A stretch of 36,283 nt of DNA from Ceratorhiza oryzae-sativae (taxonomy: Eukaryota; Basidiomycota; Agaricomycetes; Cantharellales; Ceratobasidiaceae): assembly GCA_030998015.1 (NCBI GenBank), contig JARWMV010000142.1:1-36283 (forward strand), read 5' to 3'. How positions within the stretch are numbered: position 1 is the first letter of the stretch; every line of letters begins with the position of its first letter. Shown piece after piece: positions 1-7,583 of the stretch. The notes beneath the pieces are model-generated. The model did not search any database, was not told the origin of the DNA, and worked only from the letters and a program-made list of their open reading frames with translations. The translations under genes and the position numbers were made by a program.

Positions 1-605
1 TTTTTAAATATTTTTTACCAGGACGGTGTTAAAGTTGTACCAGCTAATATCGCAAATCTGTTGACACCCTCGGGCCTCGGTTATTGGATTTGCGATGATG
101 GTGGATTCAATAAAAAAAAAGCGAACTCCTGGTATAAAACCCCAAATTGGGGGTGTAGATTTGCCTGCGCAAATCACCCCCAATTTAGGAGTCCTCAGCG
201 CTTAGGCCGCGCCTAAAGGCGCGATCAGAGAGCGTTGGATAGGGTTATAGTCCGTGCTGGTTAACCATCACGGGGTTTTAGATAATTTTACACTAGAAGA
301 AGTTGAACTTCTTCGAAAATTATTACTTGATAAATTTGGTTTGGAGTCTGCTCTTCATAACCCCCGCTTAGGGTCAACCAGCATTGTATTTATATATAAA
401 TACATGCTGTTGACCCGAGGGGTATGGTTATCGAGGCCGCGTGACAAACCCTCCGCGCTTAGGCCGCCCTGCGGGCGATCAAAGAGCGCGGAGGTATTCT
501 AAACGGGGTTATTCTATACGAATTCCCTCTCGATCACTTTCCACTCTTCAATCTATTGTTGCTCCTCACATTTTCCCTAGCCTGTTATATAAAATCGGTA
601 TGTAA
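1..605 (+). CDS. LAGLIDADG homing endonuclease, C-terminal part, split by two hairpin inserts
   Basis: This is the 3' portion of an intron-encoded LAGLIDADG DNA endonuclease that would cleave an intronless nad5 allele. It is open at the window edge. The second LAGLIDADG-type motif reads LTPSGLGYWICDDGGF (about 61-108). It is followed by FTLEEVELLRKLLLDKFGL (about 283-340) and a C-terminal block ending in PHIFPSLLYKIGM and a TAA at 603-605. These blocks lie in different frames or are separated by stops. They join in frame if the palindromic inserts at about 141-274 and 361-502 are removed. The nad5 exon begins 21 nt after the stop, as expected for an intron-encoded gene. Whether a functional protein is made is unknown. 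Confidence 0.8.
141..274. repeat. B-type hairpin insert inside HE gene
   Basis: A palindromic stretch with stem aaattgggggtg/cacccccaattt is followed by a variant of the m3 hairpin (cagcgcttaggcc ... gatcagagagcg). It lacks the m2 hairpin of full B elements. It interrupts the endonuclease after SWYKT, and excision rejoins the frame to VLDNFTLEEV. The exact borders are ambiguous by a few bases. Confidence 0.7.
361..502. repeat. Hybrid C/m3 element inside HE gene
   Basis: The left part is the 5' domain of element C (gggtcaac ... gttgaccc hairpin and ggccgcg). It breaks off at about 441 and continues as the m3 hairpin (ccctccgcgcttaggccgcc ... gagcgcggagg). This is a chimera of two repeat families. 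Removal rejoins ...LESALHK to RGYSIRIPS of the endonuclease. Confidence 0.75.
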
Positions 606-626
606 TAGTTACATTTAACATAACTG

Positions 627-732
627 CTTTCTCAACACAATGTAGCTTTATTCCACTTAGTAAACCACGCTTTCTTCAAGAGTTTACTATTCTTATCTGC
701 AGGTGCAATTATTCACGCTATGGCAGATCAAT
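627..732 (+). CDS. nad5: NADH dehydrogenase subunit 5, internal exon
   Basis: This exon encodes part of the proton-pumping core of respiratory complex I. It reads [20 protein letters not shown] and then [15 protein letters not shown], the strongly conserved NAD5 segment of fungi, including the HAFFK and GAxIHA motifs. The 5' border is set by a group I intron end, whose terminal G is at 626, directly before CTT TCT CAA. The 3' border is at T728 or T732, because a group I ribozyme follows. Only about 35 codons of a roughly 650-codon gene are here; the other exons are not seen in the window. No palindromic element interrupts it. Confidence 0.9.
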
Positions 733-1276
733 AAGCCAGTGTGTTCGCACACGAAATGTTGTAATACTGCCAAACTCCGGGCAATTCCTAAAGCTTAAGT
801 TACAGCGAGTAAAAGGGTAACCTTTGAAAGTACGATAGAGTAATTATCTATCTATGGACAATGTTCCGATGTAATGAGACTCAAGATGATCGAAAGTGAA
901 ATGGATCTTCGCGGAACTAAAATCCTTACGGTTAAACCGTTGGCAGTGCCACTTCAAATCAAGTTTGATTTCATCCGAAGTGACTGCTGAATTTTTTGTT
1001 TAATTTATTAAGGATAAAAGCGCATCGACTAAAAGGTAGTAGTGTCTACACGGGATCAAAAATCTCGCATTAAATTAAGTAACTTGCTTATAAGTGTAGA
1101 ATTAAGATATAGTCAGACCCCATACGAAAGTATGAAAAACCTGTAAAACCTAAGGAACGGCCAGTAACAGTTTCTCTAGATACTGTCCTGTTCTATATAT
1201 TTAAAGGTTTCAATGCGGTAAGATAACATCAAGCTGTGAGGATACAAGTCTAATTTTGCTAAAGTATATAATAATG
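733..1276 (+). other. Group I intron core in nad5, truncated by repeat
   Basis: Group I ribozyme signatures follow the nad5 exon. A P/Q-like block is at 771-796 (aactccgggcaattccta), and an S block aagatatagtc is at 1,104-1,114. Paired stretches such as ttggcagtgcc and its partners lie between them. No downstream nad5 exon is found before the C' element at 1,277, so the intron either continues beyond the repeats or was rearranged there. The stretch 1,140-1,276 shows no coding signal. Confidence 0.65.
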
Positions 1277-1484
1277 CCCCCGCTCTATCGGCTAAAATCT
1301 TAGGTGTAACCCAAGATTTCAGCCGCCCTGCCTAGAGAACTGCGCTTTAGCGCACGTCTTGGCAGGGGTAATAAAGCGGAGGGTCAACGACCCGTGGGCA
1401 TTGTTAACGAGGCCGCGTTCGCGGCGAGCCGCGCGCACGCCAGGGCCGCCTTGGCAAGCCAAGGCGTTCGCAGGCGTGCACGGG
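1277..1484 (+). repeat. C' element with nested m2 hairpin
   Basis: C' is a variant of C. It starts cccccgctctatcggcta and ends gtgcacgggt. It carries a 43-nt m2 hairpin (ccctgcctagagaactgcgc ... cttggcagggg) inside the stem whose empty form reads ccgctttagcgg at 18,767. Its 3' half lacks the ggtaccctgg hairpin of C. The flanks are rich in taata on both sides, a possible target duplication. Confidence 0.8.
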
Positions 1485-1485
1485 T

Positions 1486-1715
1486 AATAATAATTTTACG
1501 GGAAAATTTACTCCTTTGATTCCAATCCGATGCCCACCTGCTAAAACTTTATATTGGATTTCACTTACCCTCAGACGGCAGATTCCTACTCGCAATCCTT
1601 CTACCATAGGCCCGGACTGAGTAGCGCCAAGGAGGTCGACAAACAAACCCTTAGTTGGTCTTGAATTATTAAATTCCGTGATTTTTGATAAAAGAGACGG
1701 TAATGTCAACAACAC
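1486..1715 (-). CDS. Unidentified open frame, open at its 3' end
   Basis: An open frame on the minus strand starts at ATG 1,715 and runs about 76 codons without a stop up to a C' element. It contains LPSLLSKITEFNN and FVDLLGATQSGPMVEGL. Codon third positions are more GC-rich than in the nad exons. I do not recognise the family. It is not hydrophobic and shows no LAGLIDADG or GIY-YIG signature. It could be an accessory mitochondrial ORF, or a structured RNA gene that happens to be open. Confidence 0.3.
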
Positions 1716-1879
1716 TTAATTTATTACGTTGAATCTAGCTGAACTGTAAATAAGTTAAGTAAGCCCGTAGGGCCCAAAACCACCGTAAAGGTGTTTTTGG
1801 AAGCAATTTTTCATTGCACGCATTACTAAATGTGACCAATTTCGGTTGGTCAACAACAATTTAGTCTGCCCATAAGGAT

Positions 1880-2051
1880 CCGCGCGCGTTAGTTGCTGGT
1901 GGGACTTGTCCCACCAACCAACGTGAGCAATCGCAACCGTTTGCGATTGCTAGTGCGCGGCATAATATCGATATTTAGCCGCCGGCTGAAAATGACGAAC
2001 GGTCGTCATTTTCTACGAGGGAATCTTTAGGATTCCCTCTAACGCCGGCGG
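1880..2051 (-). repeat. Element A (reference description)
   Basis: A is a 172-nt element that folds as two domains. In its forward sense, domain 1 has an outer stem ccgccggc/gccggcgg. It encloses two hairpins, gagggaatcc/gattccctc and aaaatgacga/tcgtcatttt. A linker containing the palindrome atatcgatat follows. Domain 2 has an outer stem ccgcgc/gcgcgg enclosing hairpins agcaatcgca/tgcgattgct and tggtggga/tcccacca. Further pairing of cgttggt with actaacg makes each domain a multi-branched junction. This copy lies 10 nt upstream of the nad4L start and could affect its leader. Confidence 0.95.
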
Positions 2052-2061
2052 AATTTAAATT

Positions 2062-2202
2062 ATGATTTTTTTAATGTTTTTAATTGGAATTTTGGGATTT
2101 ATATTAAATAGAAAAAATATTGCCCTATCAGTCAGTTCCATCGAGACAATGATACTAGCTGTATCATTTCTTGTTTTAATTAGTTCTTTTGGTCTCGGTG
2201 TA
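2062..2202 (+). CDS. nad4L: NADH dehydrogenase subunit 4L, 5' part only
   Basis: NAD4L is a small three-helix membrane subunit of complex I. The start MIFLMFLIGILGFILNRKN and the following helix with SSIETMILAVSFLVLISSF match the first two helices of fungal NAD4L. Only about 47 codons are present; the usual protein has about 89. The frame stops being NAD4L-like at GLGV, where an element A begins at 2,203. After that element the plus strand has no NAD4L third helix, and the minus strand carries an endonuclease remnant. The gene is either interrupted by an intron just after GGT or broken by recombination at the repeat. Confidence 0.85.
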
Positions 2203-2414
2203 CCCCGCGCGTTAGTTGCTGGTGGGACTTGTCCCACCAACCAACGTGAGCAATCGCAACCGTTTGCGATTGCTAGTGCGCGGCATAATATCGATATTTA
2301 GCCGCCGGCTGAAAATGACGAACGGTCGTCATTTTCTACGAGGGAATCTTTCGGTCCAGCAAGATTTATAAATTTATAAATCTTGCGTGGAAGGATTCCC
2401 TCTAACGCCGGCGG
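2203..2414 (-). repeat. Element A with nested h1 hairpin
   Basis: The first domain-1 hairpin loop of A carries an extra 40-nt palindrome, h1 (gcaagatttataaatttata and its mirror aaatcttgc). The outer start is ccccgcgcg instead of ccgcgcgcg. It separates nad4L from antisense endonuclease sequence. Confidence 0.92.
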
Positions 2415-2582
2415 TCTATTTGGGGTCTTGTAAATGGCCCTGCCTGGCAACTGCGCTTTAGCGCACGTCTTAGCAGGGCTTGAGTAAATAATCTTTGTGT
2501 ATAGTACTTTGTTTAAACTGCAATCTAGCATTTCTAGAAGCTTTTTGTTTTTGAGCATAAAGGTCAACCAATAAAAGGCCCC
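2415..2582 (-). pseudogene. LAGLIDADG endonuclease remnant, N-terminal motif region
   Basis: On the minus strand the frame LLLVDLYAQKQKASRNARLQ continues FKQSTIHKDYLLK. This is the region just after the first LAGLIDADG helix of the LAGLIDADG_2 type (GDLYAQK...ARLxFxQS...HKDYL). The motif here has LLLVD where LLLGD is usual. An m2 hairpin at about 2,441-2,478 follows DYLLK, and only about 8 further codons come before an element A. Both ends are bounded by repeats. The piece faces nad4L tail to tail, which suggests rearrangement. Confidence 0.65.
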
Positions 2583-2604
2583 GCGGCAGTACCCTGTCGT
2601 CAGC

Positions 2605-2776
2605 CCGCGCGCGTTAGTTGCTGGTGGGACTTGTCCCACCAACCAACGTGAGCAATCGCAACCGTTTGCGATTGCTAGTGCGCGGCATAATATCGATATT
2701 TAGCCGCCGGCTGAAAATGACGAACGGTCGTCATTTTCTACGAGGGAATCTTTAGGATTCCCTCTAACGCCGGCGG
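2605..2776 (-). repeat. Element A
   Basis: A plain A copy with flanks cagc on the left and gctg on the right. The insertion point is therefore the centre of a short palindrome, with no direct repeat. Confidence 0.95.
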
Positions 2777-2792
2777 GCTGTAAATTCCGGGC

Positions 2793-2993
2793 TCACTGAA
2801 AAGGGGGTTTGCTCAGTTTTGGTAAACGGCTTGATGCTTTTTCATCACGCGGAGCAACAGGTACCCTTAACAGGCAAGTTAGCGGGTTGAATAGTTCACT
2901 AAAGTTAACTAAACCAAATCCAATTGGCTGAATATAAACGTCAATAATATAAACTGCTCCAATTAAAGGTACTATTAATAATAATTGTAACAT
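2793..2993 (-). CDS. Possible first exon of a NADH dehydrogenase subunit (nad4-like start)
   Basis: The minus-strand frame starts MLQLLLIVPLIGAVYIIDV, a hydrophobic start resembling the first helix of NAD4-type subunits (LxLIPLIG). Downstream residues from about VNFSEL onward look non-coding, with gttaagggtacc and ccgcgtgatg suggestive of intron structure. The exon would then end near 2,890. The assignment is weak and rests on one helix. Confidence 0.3.
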   Translation of the reverse strand: MLQLLLIVPLIGAVYIIDVYIQPIGFGLVNFSELFNPLTCLLRVPVAPRDEKASSRLPKLSKPPFQ

Positions 2994-3321
2994 AGTTGTA
3001 ACTTGTATATATTTTCGGCTTAAGCCTAAACAAAATATCTTATGAGGATACTGGGCGGCTGTTTTCCTCTTCTGATCAACTAAGATGACACAGAAGGGAA
3101 TATGGTCAACCTTCCGGTCAACAGAGTTGACACGAGAAGGTGAAACATATTAAAGAAAAACTGGGTCTAAGGGCAGGAAAACCCTTAATATAAAAAAACT
3201 CATAATTTAAAGGAAAAAGAACAAGAAACAAATCTTGGTGGGAAGGGGTGGGTAGCCTAATTACTTAGCCTCAAGGCTAGGGCCGCCCAAAATGTTTAGA
3301 GACCTATCTTATATAGCATTA
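2994..3321. other. Spacer, no gene seen
   Basis: This is AT-rich sequence with an E hairpin at about 3,109-3,142 (accttccggtcaac/gttgacacgagaaggt). If the frame at 2,993 is real, this is its 5' leader. Nothing else is recognisable. Confidence 0.5.
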
Positions 3322-3462
3322 CCCCGCTAATCGATACCCCTGCCAAGACGTGCGCTAAAGCGCAGTTCTCTAGGCAGGGTGTAGATTTGCCTTCGCAAAT
3401 CATCGATTATTGGAGCCCTCCGCGCTTAGGCCGCCCTGCGGGCGATCAAAGAGCGCGGAGGG
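3322..3462 (+). repeat. Element B (reference description)
   Basis: B has an outer stem accccgctaatcgata/tatcgatta... that encloses m2 (cccctgccaagacgtgcgct and mirror) and the hairpin tagatttgccttcgcaaatc. It ends in m3 (ccctccgcgctt ... gagcgcggaggg). m2 and m3 also occur alone elsewhere, so B is modular. Confidence 0.85.
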
Positions 3463-3479
3463 TAGATGGAATAATATTT

Positions 3480-3760
3480 TTTAATAACCCCAAGGATGCT
3501 TGTCTTCCGACAAGCATCCTTAGGAGTCCCCTGCCGCCTACGGCCGCTTTACCGATCTACCGGCAAAAATCCAAAGCGCCACCTGCCGGACAAGCCCCCC
3601 AATAAGGTAATGGCCCCCCCAATGCGTTGTAACGCATTGGGAGGCCATTGCCTTGTTGGGGGTCTCCTGCCTTGTTGGGGGTCTCCTTGTTGGGGGTCTA
3701 CTGCCCCTCAAACATGTGCAGCTACGCTGCATTGTTTGAGGGGCATCCGAGCAGGTAACG
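3480..3760. repeat. Cluster of D-type and small hairpins
   Basis: Consecutive palindromes occur here: ggatgcttgt/acaagcatcc, a GC hairpin around ctgccggacaagcc, the pair caatgcgttg/caacgcattg, and a D hairpin with cccctcaaacatgtgcagc ... ttgaggggc. Short units such as ccttgttgggggtct are repeated. No gene is present. Confidence 0.75.
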
Positions 3761-3904
3761 CGAGGTTATACTTTGGTATACCTAGGGCAGGGGAGGCTTG
3801 TCAGGCTTGTACAATTGGTACACTTTTTTGGGGAATTCTAACCCCTATTTTTCCTGGAGAAATATAGGAGCCATTACCATTTTTATTTATGGTACAATTT
3901 ATAT

Positions 3905-3976
3905 CGGACAGGTTCGATTCGAACGAACAAGATCTTACTCCCAAAGTAAGCAACAGGCCAATTTGTTTTCTATCCG
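3905..3976 (-). tRNA. trnP: tRNA-Pro (UGG)
   Basis: A full cloverleaf forms on the minus strand. The acceptor CGGATAG pairs with CTGTCCG, including one G-T. The anticodon stem CTTAC/GTAAG carries loop TTTGGGA with anticodon TGG, and the T arm is GTTCG-TTCGAAT-CGAAC. Confidence 0.93.
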
Positions 3977-4227
3977 TTTATTTACTTTAGTACCCCAAAA
4001 TGTTTCTGGGCAACCCCCTGTCGTGGCTTGTATTAATACATGCCACGACAGTATAAATCCTGAATAGTTTTTGGGTGATTTATCATTTTTTTTGCTAGCC
4101 CCTTCGCGTTCATCTAAAAATTATGGGGTTCCTCAAATTTGATTATTTGTATAACAATATATTTAAGGGATTCCCATAATTGTGGTAAGAGGGACCCCAG
4201 AACTTAAGGGTTTGCAGACAAATCAAA
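3977..4227. other. Spacer, no gene seen
   Basis: This spacer holds a long palindrome at 4,018-4,051 (ctgtcgtggc/gccacgacag) and AT-rich sequence without a convincing frame. It ends at the tcaaa target of a C element. Confidence 0.5.
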
Positions 4228-4430
4228 CCCCCGCTTAGGGTCATCCAGCATTGTATTTATATATAAATACATGCTGTTGACCCGAGGGGTTTGGTTATCG
4301 AGGCCGCGTTCGCGGCGAGGTATTGCGAGGTACCCTGGAACTTTAAGTTCCAGGGTACCTCGGAATCAGACGCCGCGCGCACGCCAGGGCCGCCTTGGCT
4401 TAAGCCAGGGCGTTCGCAGGCGTGCTCGGG
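4228..4430 (+). repeat. Element C (reference description)
   Basis: C is about 200 nt. It starts cccccgcttagggtca and ends gcgtgcacggg. In order it contains an outer cccc/gggg stem around hairpin gggtcaaccagcat ... atgctgttgaccc, then the hairpin ggccgcgttcgcggc, the hairpin gaggtaccctggaac/gttccagggtacctc, and a terminal stem cacgcc...ggcgtg around ccttggcttaagccaagg. The left flank is tcaaa. The right flank is replaced by an element A, giving a C-A tandem. Confidence 0.9.
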
Positions 4431-4432
4431 TC

Positions 4433-4604
4433 CCGCCGGCGTTAGAGGGAATCCTAAAGATTCCCTCGTAGAAAATGACGACCGTTCGTCATTTTCAGCC
4501 GGCGGCTAAATATCGATATTATGCCGCGCACTAGCAATCGCAAACGGTTGCGATTGCTCACGTTGGTTGGTGGGACAAGTCCCACCAGCAACTAACGCGC
4601 GCGG
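4433..4604 (+). repeat. Element A in tandem with C
   Basis: Plain A begins 2 nt after the C end (gggtc). The expected tcaaa duplication on the right of C is absent, so A has inserted at, or recombined with, the C border. Confidence 0.93.
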
Positions 4605-4765
4605 AAACATAACCCTCCGCCGATGGAGGATCGTGCTAGCACGATCGTAATCGGCGGATCCGTGGCATCCAGTCATGCTTGCAGCGCGCTATGCGGCTGC
4701 CCGCAAAACACTGTTTTACCGTCTCGTGTCAACATAGTTGACCGGCCGGTACTGTTTTACTACTC
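4605..4765. repeat. Hairpin cluster with G and E elements
   Basis: It contains a stem ccgccgat/atcggcgg around gatcgtgctagcacgatc. Next is element G at 4,681-4,700 (gcagcgcgctatgcggctgc), and then an E hairpin (accgtctcgtgtcaac ... gttgaccggccggt) at about 4,719-4,753. No gene is present. Confidence 0.75.
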
Positions 4766-5091
4766 GTCGCGCTGGGACCACCCGAATGGATAAATCACAC
4801 CCCCGCTCTATCGGCTAAAATCTTAGGTGTAACCCAAGATTTCAGCCGCCCTGCCTAGAGAACTGCGCTTTAGCGCACGTCTTGGCAGGGGTAATAAAGC
4901 GGAGGGTCGACGACCCGTGGGTGTGGTTATCGAGGCCGCGTTCGCGGCGAGGTATTGCGAGGTACCCTGGAACTTTAAGTTCCAGGGTACCTCGGAATCA
5001 GACGCCCGCGTACGCCAGGGCCGCCTTGGCTTAAGCCAAGGCGTTCGCAGGCGTGCACGGGTCACCTTTCGGGCGTCCCCAGCGCGGCCGA
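4766..5091 (+). repeat. Element K containing a C' element
   Basis: K is a stem gtcgcgctggg..ccacccgaa matched by ttcgggcgtccccagcgcgg, with a C' element (about 4,801-5,062, itself carrying m2) between the two arms. A small hairpin, gagaatcgatg/catcgattctc, follows at 5,098-5,139. Confidence 0.82.
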
Positions 5092-5326
5092 CTCGCCGAG
5101 AATCGATGATTTGCGAAGGCAAATCTACATCGATTCTCGAGGGTGTTTTACCGTCTCGTGTCAACATAGTTGACCGGCCGGTAAAACCAAAACCTCAAAA
5201 AACCTCGACAGGGTACTGCCGCGGGCTATGGACTCATAGCCCATGTAAAATTAAGGGCACTGAATCCCGCGAGCGTAGCTCGCGGCCGCCGCCTTAAAGC
5301 GGCGGGGTGATTAGATTCCGGTGATT
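5092..5326. other. Spacer of hairpins, no gene
   Basis: It has the hairpin noted after K, a second E hairpin at about 5,150-5,183, and the stem cgcgagcgtagctcgcg followed by gccgccttaaagcggc near 5,265-5,304. Confidence 0.6.
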
Positions 5327-5403
5327 AGAGTCAAGAGGGAATTGAACCCTAACTTTATCAAATTTGCAGTCTGACTACAGAACCATTCTGTAAACTTAAC
5401 TCT
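5327..5403 (-). tRNA. trnC: tRNA-Cys (GCA)
   Basis: On the minus strand the acceptor AGAGTTA pairs with TGACTCT. The anticodon stem TCAGA/TTTGA has loop CTGCAAA with anticodon GCA. The T arm contains AGGG-TTCAATT-CCCT. Confidence 0.88.
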
Positions 5404-5607
5404 GCAGATAAATTTTGTTTAAGATTTTGACATTTGTACTATTCCCTGAAGGGGAAGAGAGCAAATTTTTTATTATCCACCTCTATGAGATGGTACCTAA
5501 TAAAATTTTCCTTCGAGGGGGAACTCGAAATATTAAAGGTTGTCTACAACCCCGTAAATTTCCGAAGGGGTCGGCATATAGTTTTTTTTATGAAAAACCC
5601 CAGTGCA

Positions 5608-5988
5608 TTATAAAACTATTTTATACAACATCATAGGGGGCATGTGCGGAGATAATCCTTGTTGCAGCGCGCTATGCGGCTGCGCAGAAGATCAGTTAGT
5701 GATTTAGCTGAAATTCGAATTCTAAAACCAGCATCTTGTTTGGCAAGAGTACATTTTAAACCGAATTTGTTCTCTAAAACATTAATTAGAAGCTCAACTT
5801 CAGCCCGCCGGCGTTAGAGGGAATCCTAAAGATTCCCTCGTAGAAAATGACGACCGTTCGTCATTTTCAGCCGGCGGCTAAATATCGATATTATGCCGCG
5901 CACTAGCAATCGCAAACGGTTGCGATTGCTCACGTTGGTTGGTGGGACAAGTCCCACCAGCAACTAACGCGCGCGGAGAATGTGTTGC
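5608..5988 (-). CDS. LAGLIDADG endonuclease C-terminus, interrupted by A and G elements
   Basis: The minus strand encodes NTFS, then AEVELLINVLENKFGLKC, then GFRIRISAKSLTDL, then HMPPMMLYKIVL and a stop (complement of 5,608-5,610). This is the classical C-terminal half of an intronic LAGLIDADG protein. An element A (5,805-5,976) splits NTFS from AEVELL, and a G hairpin (5,664-5,683) plus a few bases splits SLTDL from the final helix. Here precise removal of A alone leaves the two sides one base out of frame, unlike most other loci, so this gene may be decayed. Upstream sequence at 6,079-6,180 may hold more of it. The gene is antisense to the nad genes. Confidence 0.65.
5664..5683. repeat. Element G hairpin
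   Basis: This 20-nt imperfect palindrome is identical to 4,681-4,700. It lies within the coding region of the endonuclease remnant and is flanked by gcag-like ends. Confidence 0.85.
5805..5976 (+). repeat. Element A
   Basis: Plain copy inserted in the antisense endonuclease remnant. Flanks are cagc and agaatg. Confidence 0.95.
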
Positions 5989-6078
5989 TATTGACCCCCC
6001 AAACAAATGCAGCTACGCTGCATTGTTTGGGGGGGCAATAGCCCCCCAATACGCTGCAACGCATTGGGGGTCTATTGT
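5989..6078. repeat. Double D hairpin
   Basis: Two adjacent hairpins, ccccccaaac...gtttgggggg and gccccccaatac...cattggggg, are bordered by ctattg on the left and ctattg on the right. This is a likely 5-6 bp direct duplication of the target. Confidence 0.8.
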
Positions 6079-6190
6079 AACTCTTTGACTAGATTTGCAA
6101 AAACCTCCGTCTAATTATCATGTACAATGCCTTGTCTAAACATTAAACTGGGATTTAAACTCGTTATTCGTTTATTTTTATAAAGATCAG

Positions 6191-6550
6191 AGGGGTTACT
6201 TATAACCCAATTCCCTCCGCGCTCTTTGATCGCCCGCAGGGCGGCCTAAGCGCGGAGGGCTCCACTAATCGATGATTTGCGAAGGCAAATCTACACCCTG
6301 CCTAGAGAACTGCGCTTTAGCGCACGTCTTGGCAGGGGTATCGATTAGCGGGGTTGTGTTTCATCACTGGAGGGGTTTCTTATAACCCAATTCCCTCCGC
6401 GCTCTTTGATCGCCCGCAGGGCGGCCTAAGCGCGGAGGGCTCCACTAATCGATGATTTGCGAAGGCAAATCTACACCCTGCCTAGAGAACTGCGCTTTAG
6501 CGCACGTCTTGGCAGGGGTATCGATTAGCGGGGTTGTGTTTCATCATTGG
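6191..6550 (+). repeat. Two tandem 180-bp units, each with a B element
   Basis: Units at 6,191-6,370 and 6,371-6,550 are nearly identical and differ at single positions (for example ttact versus tttct, catcactgg versus catcattgg). Each holds a reverse B element (6,213-6,354 and 6,393-6,534) plus the same flanks, so the duplication followed the B insertion. Confidence 0.9.
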
Positions 6551-6623
6551 AGGCATCACATTGGCTAACAATTCTTGTAAGACAGAAATTGAATAAGACG
6601 GTATTACAATTATATAACCAATT

Positions 6624-6765
6624 CCCTCCGCGCTCTTTGATCGCCCGCAGGGCGGCCTAAGCGCGGAGGGCTCCACTAATCGATGATTTGCGAAGGCAAA
6701 TCTACACCCTGCCTAGAGAACTGCGCTTTAGCGCACGTCTTGGCAGGGGTATCGATTAGCGGGGT
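6624..6765 (-). repeat. Element B, third nearby copy
   Basis: It has the same core as the two tandem copies but only short shared flanks (tataacca attccc). It could be an independent insertion or an older duplicate. Confidence 0.88.
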
Positions 6766-6785
6766 TTTGTTTATTTGCGTAACAT

Positions 6786-7118
6786 TCCGTCGCGCTGGGT
6801 GCGCCCGAATGGATAAATCACACCCCCGCTCTATCGGCTAAAATCTTAGGTGTAACCCAAGATTTCAGCCGCCCTGCCTAGAGAACTGCGCTTTAGCGCA
6901 CGTCTTGGCAGGGGTAATAAAGCGGAGGGTCGACGACCCGTGGGTGTGGTTATCGAGGCCGCGTTCGCGGCGAGGTATTGCGAGGTACCCTGGAACTTTA
7001 AGTTCCAGGGTACCTCGGAATCAGACGCCCGCGTACGCCAGGGCCGCCTTGGCTTAAGCCAAGGCGTTCGCAGGCGTGCACGGGTCACCTTTCGGGCGCA
7101 CCCAGCGCGGCCGTCTCG
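6786..7118 (+). repeat. Element K containing a C' element
   Basis: K arms cgtcgcgctgggtgcgcccg and cgggcgcacccagcgcgg are perfectly complementary here. At 4,766 the same positions read gaccacccg. The inner C' (about 6,821-7,085) carries m2. Confidence 0.85.
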
Positions 7119-7162
7119 CCGAGAATCGATGATTTGCGAAGGCAAATCTACATCGATTCTCG

Positions 7163-7418
7163 AGGGTTAAATTCCACTCATTTAAAACCTTAATTAGAAG
7201 ATTGACTTCCCGCCGGCGTTAGAGGGAATCCTAAAGATTCCCTCGTAGAAAATGACGACCGTTCGTCATTTTCAGCCGGCGGCTAAATATCGATATTATG
7301 CCGCGCACTAGCAATCGCAAACGGTTGCGATTGCTCACGTTGGTTGGTGGGACAAGTCCCACCAGCAACTAACGCGCGCGGAAGGTTGACAATTCATCCC
7401 ATTTTACGGTCTTTTTAT
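7163..7418 (-). pseudogene. LAGLIDADG endonuclease fragment
   Basis: A short minus-strand piece, EVNLLIKVLNEWNL (7,163-7,209), resembles the helix EVELLxxVLxxKFGL of other endonucleases here. It is cut by an element A (7,210-7,381). The following 37 nt show no further match before a C' element. It is too short to assign to a gene. Confidence 0.4.
7210..7381 (+). repeat. Element A
   Basis: Plain copy. The flanks attgacttc and aaggttgac share ttgac. Confidence 0.95.
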
Positions 7419-7420
7419 TA

Positions 7421-7583
7421 CCCGTGCACGCCTGCGAACGCCTTGGCTTGCCAAGGCGGCCCTGGCGTGCGCGCGGCTCGCCGCGAACGCGGCCTCGTTA
7501 ACAATGCCCACGGGTCGTTGACCCTCCGCTTTAGCGGCTGAAATCTTGGGTTACACCTAAGATTTTAGCCGATAGAGCGGGGG
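7421..7583 (-). repeat. C' element without m2
   Basis: It begins cccgtgcacgcctgcg and ends gatagagcgggggc. It shows the empty site ccgctttagcggctg, into which m2 is inserted at 1,277, 4,766, 6,786 and 19,545. Confidence 0.88.

Noticed and set aside
1880..2051. Regular GC palindromes as a CRISPR array
   Set aside because: The repeats are dispersed, inverted at random and nested. There are no short regular spacers, and no cas gene is present in what is an organelle genome.
3480..3760. GC hairpins as bacterial-type transcription terminators
   Set aside because: They lie inside coding and intron sequence as often as after genes, and lack consistent T tracts.
5415..5636. 73-codon open frame on the plus strand
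   Set aside because: It has no similarity to mitochondrial proteins, and the sequence overlaps the end of an antisense endonuclease gene. It is likely chance.
7344..7541. Recurrent open frames such as VGQVPPATNARG and ALVAGGTCPTNQRE present many times
   Set aside because: They are translations of domain 2 of element A in both directions. They start and stop with the repeat and show no protein features.
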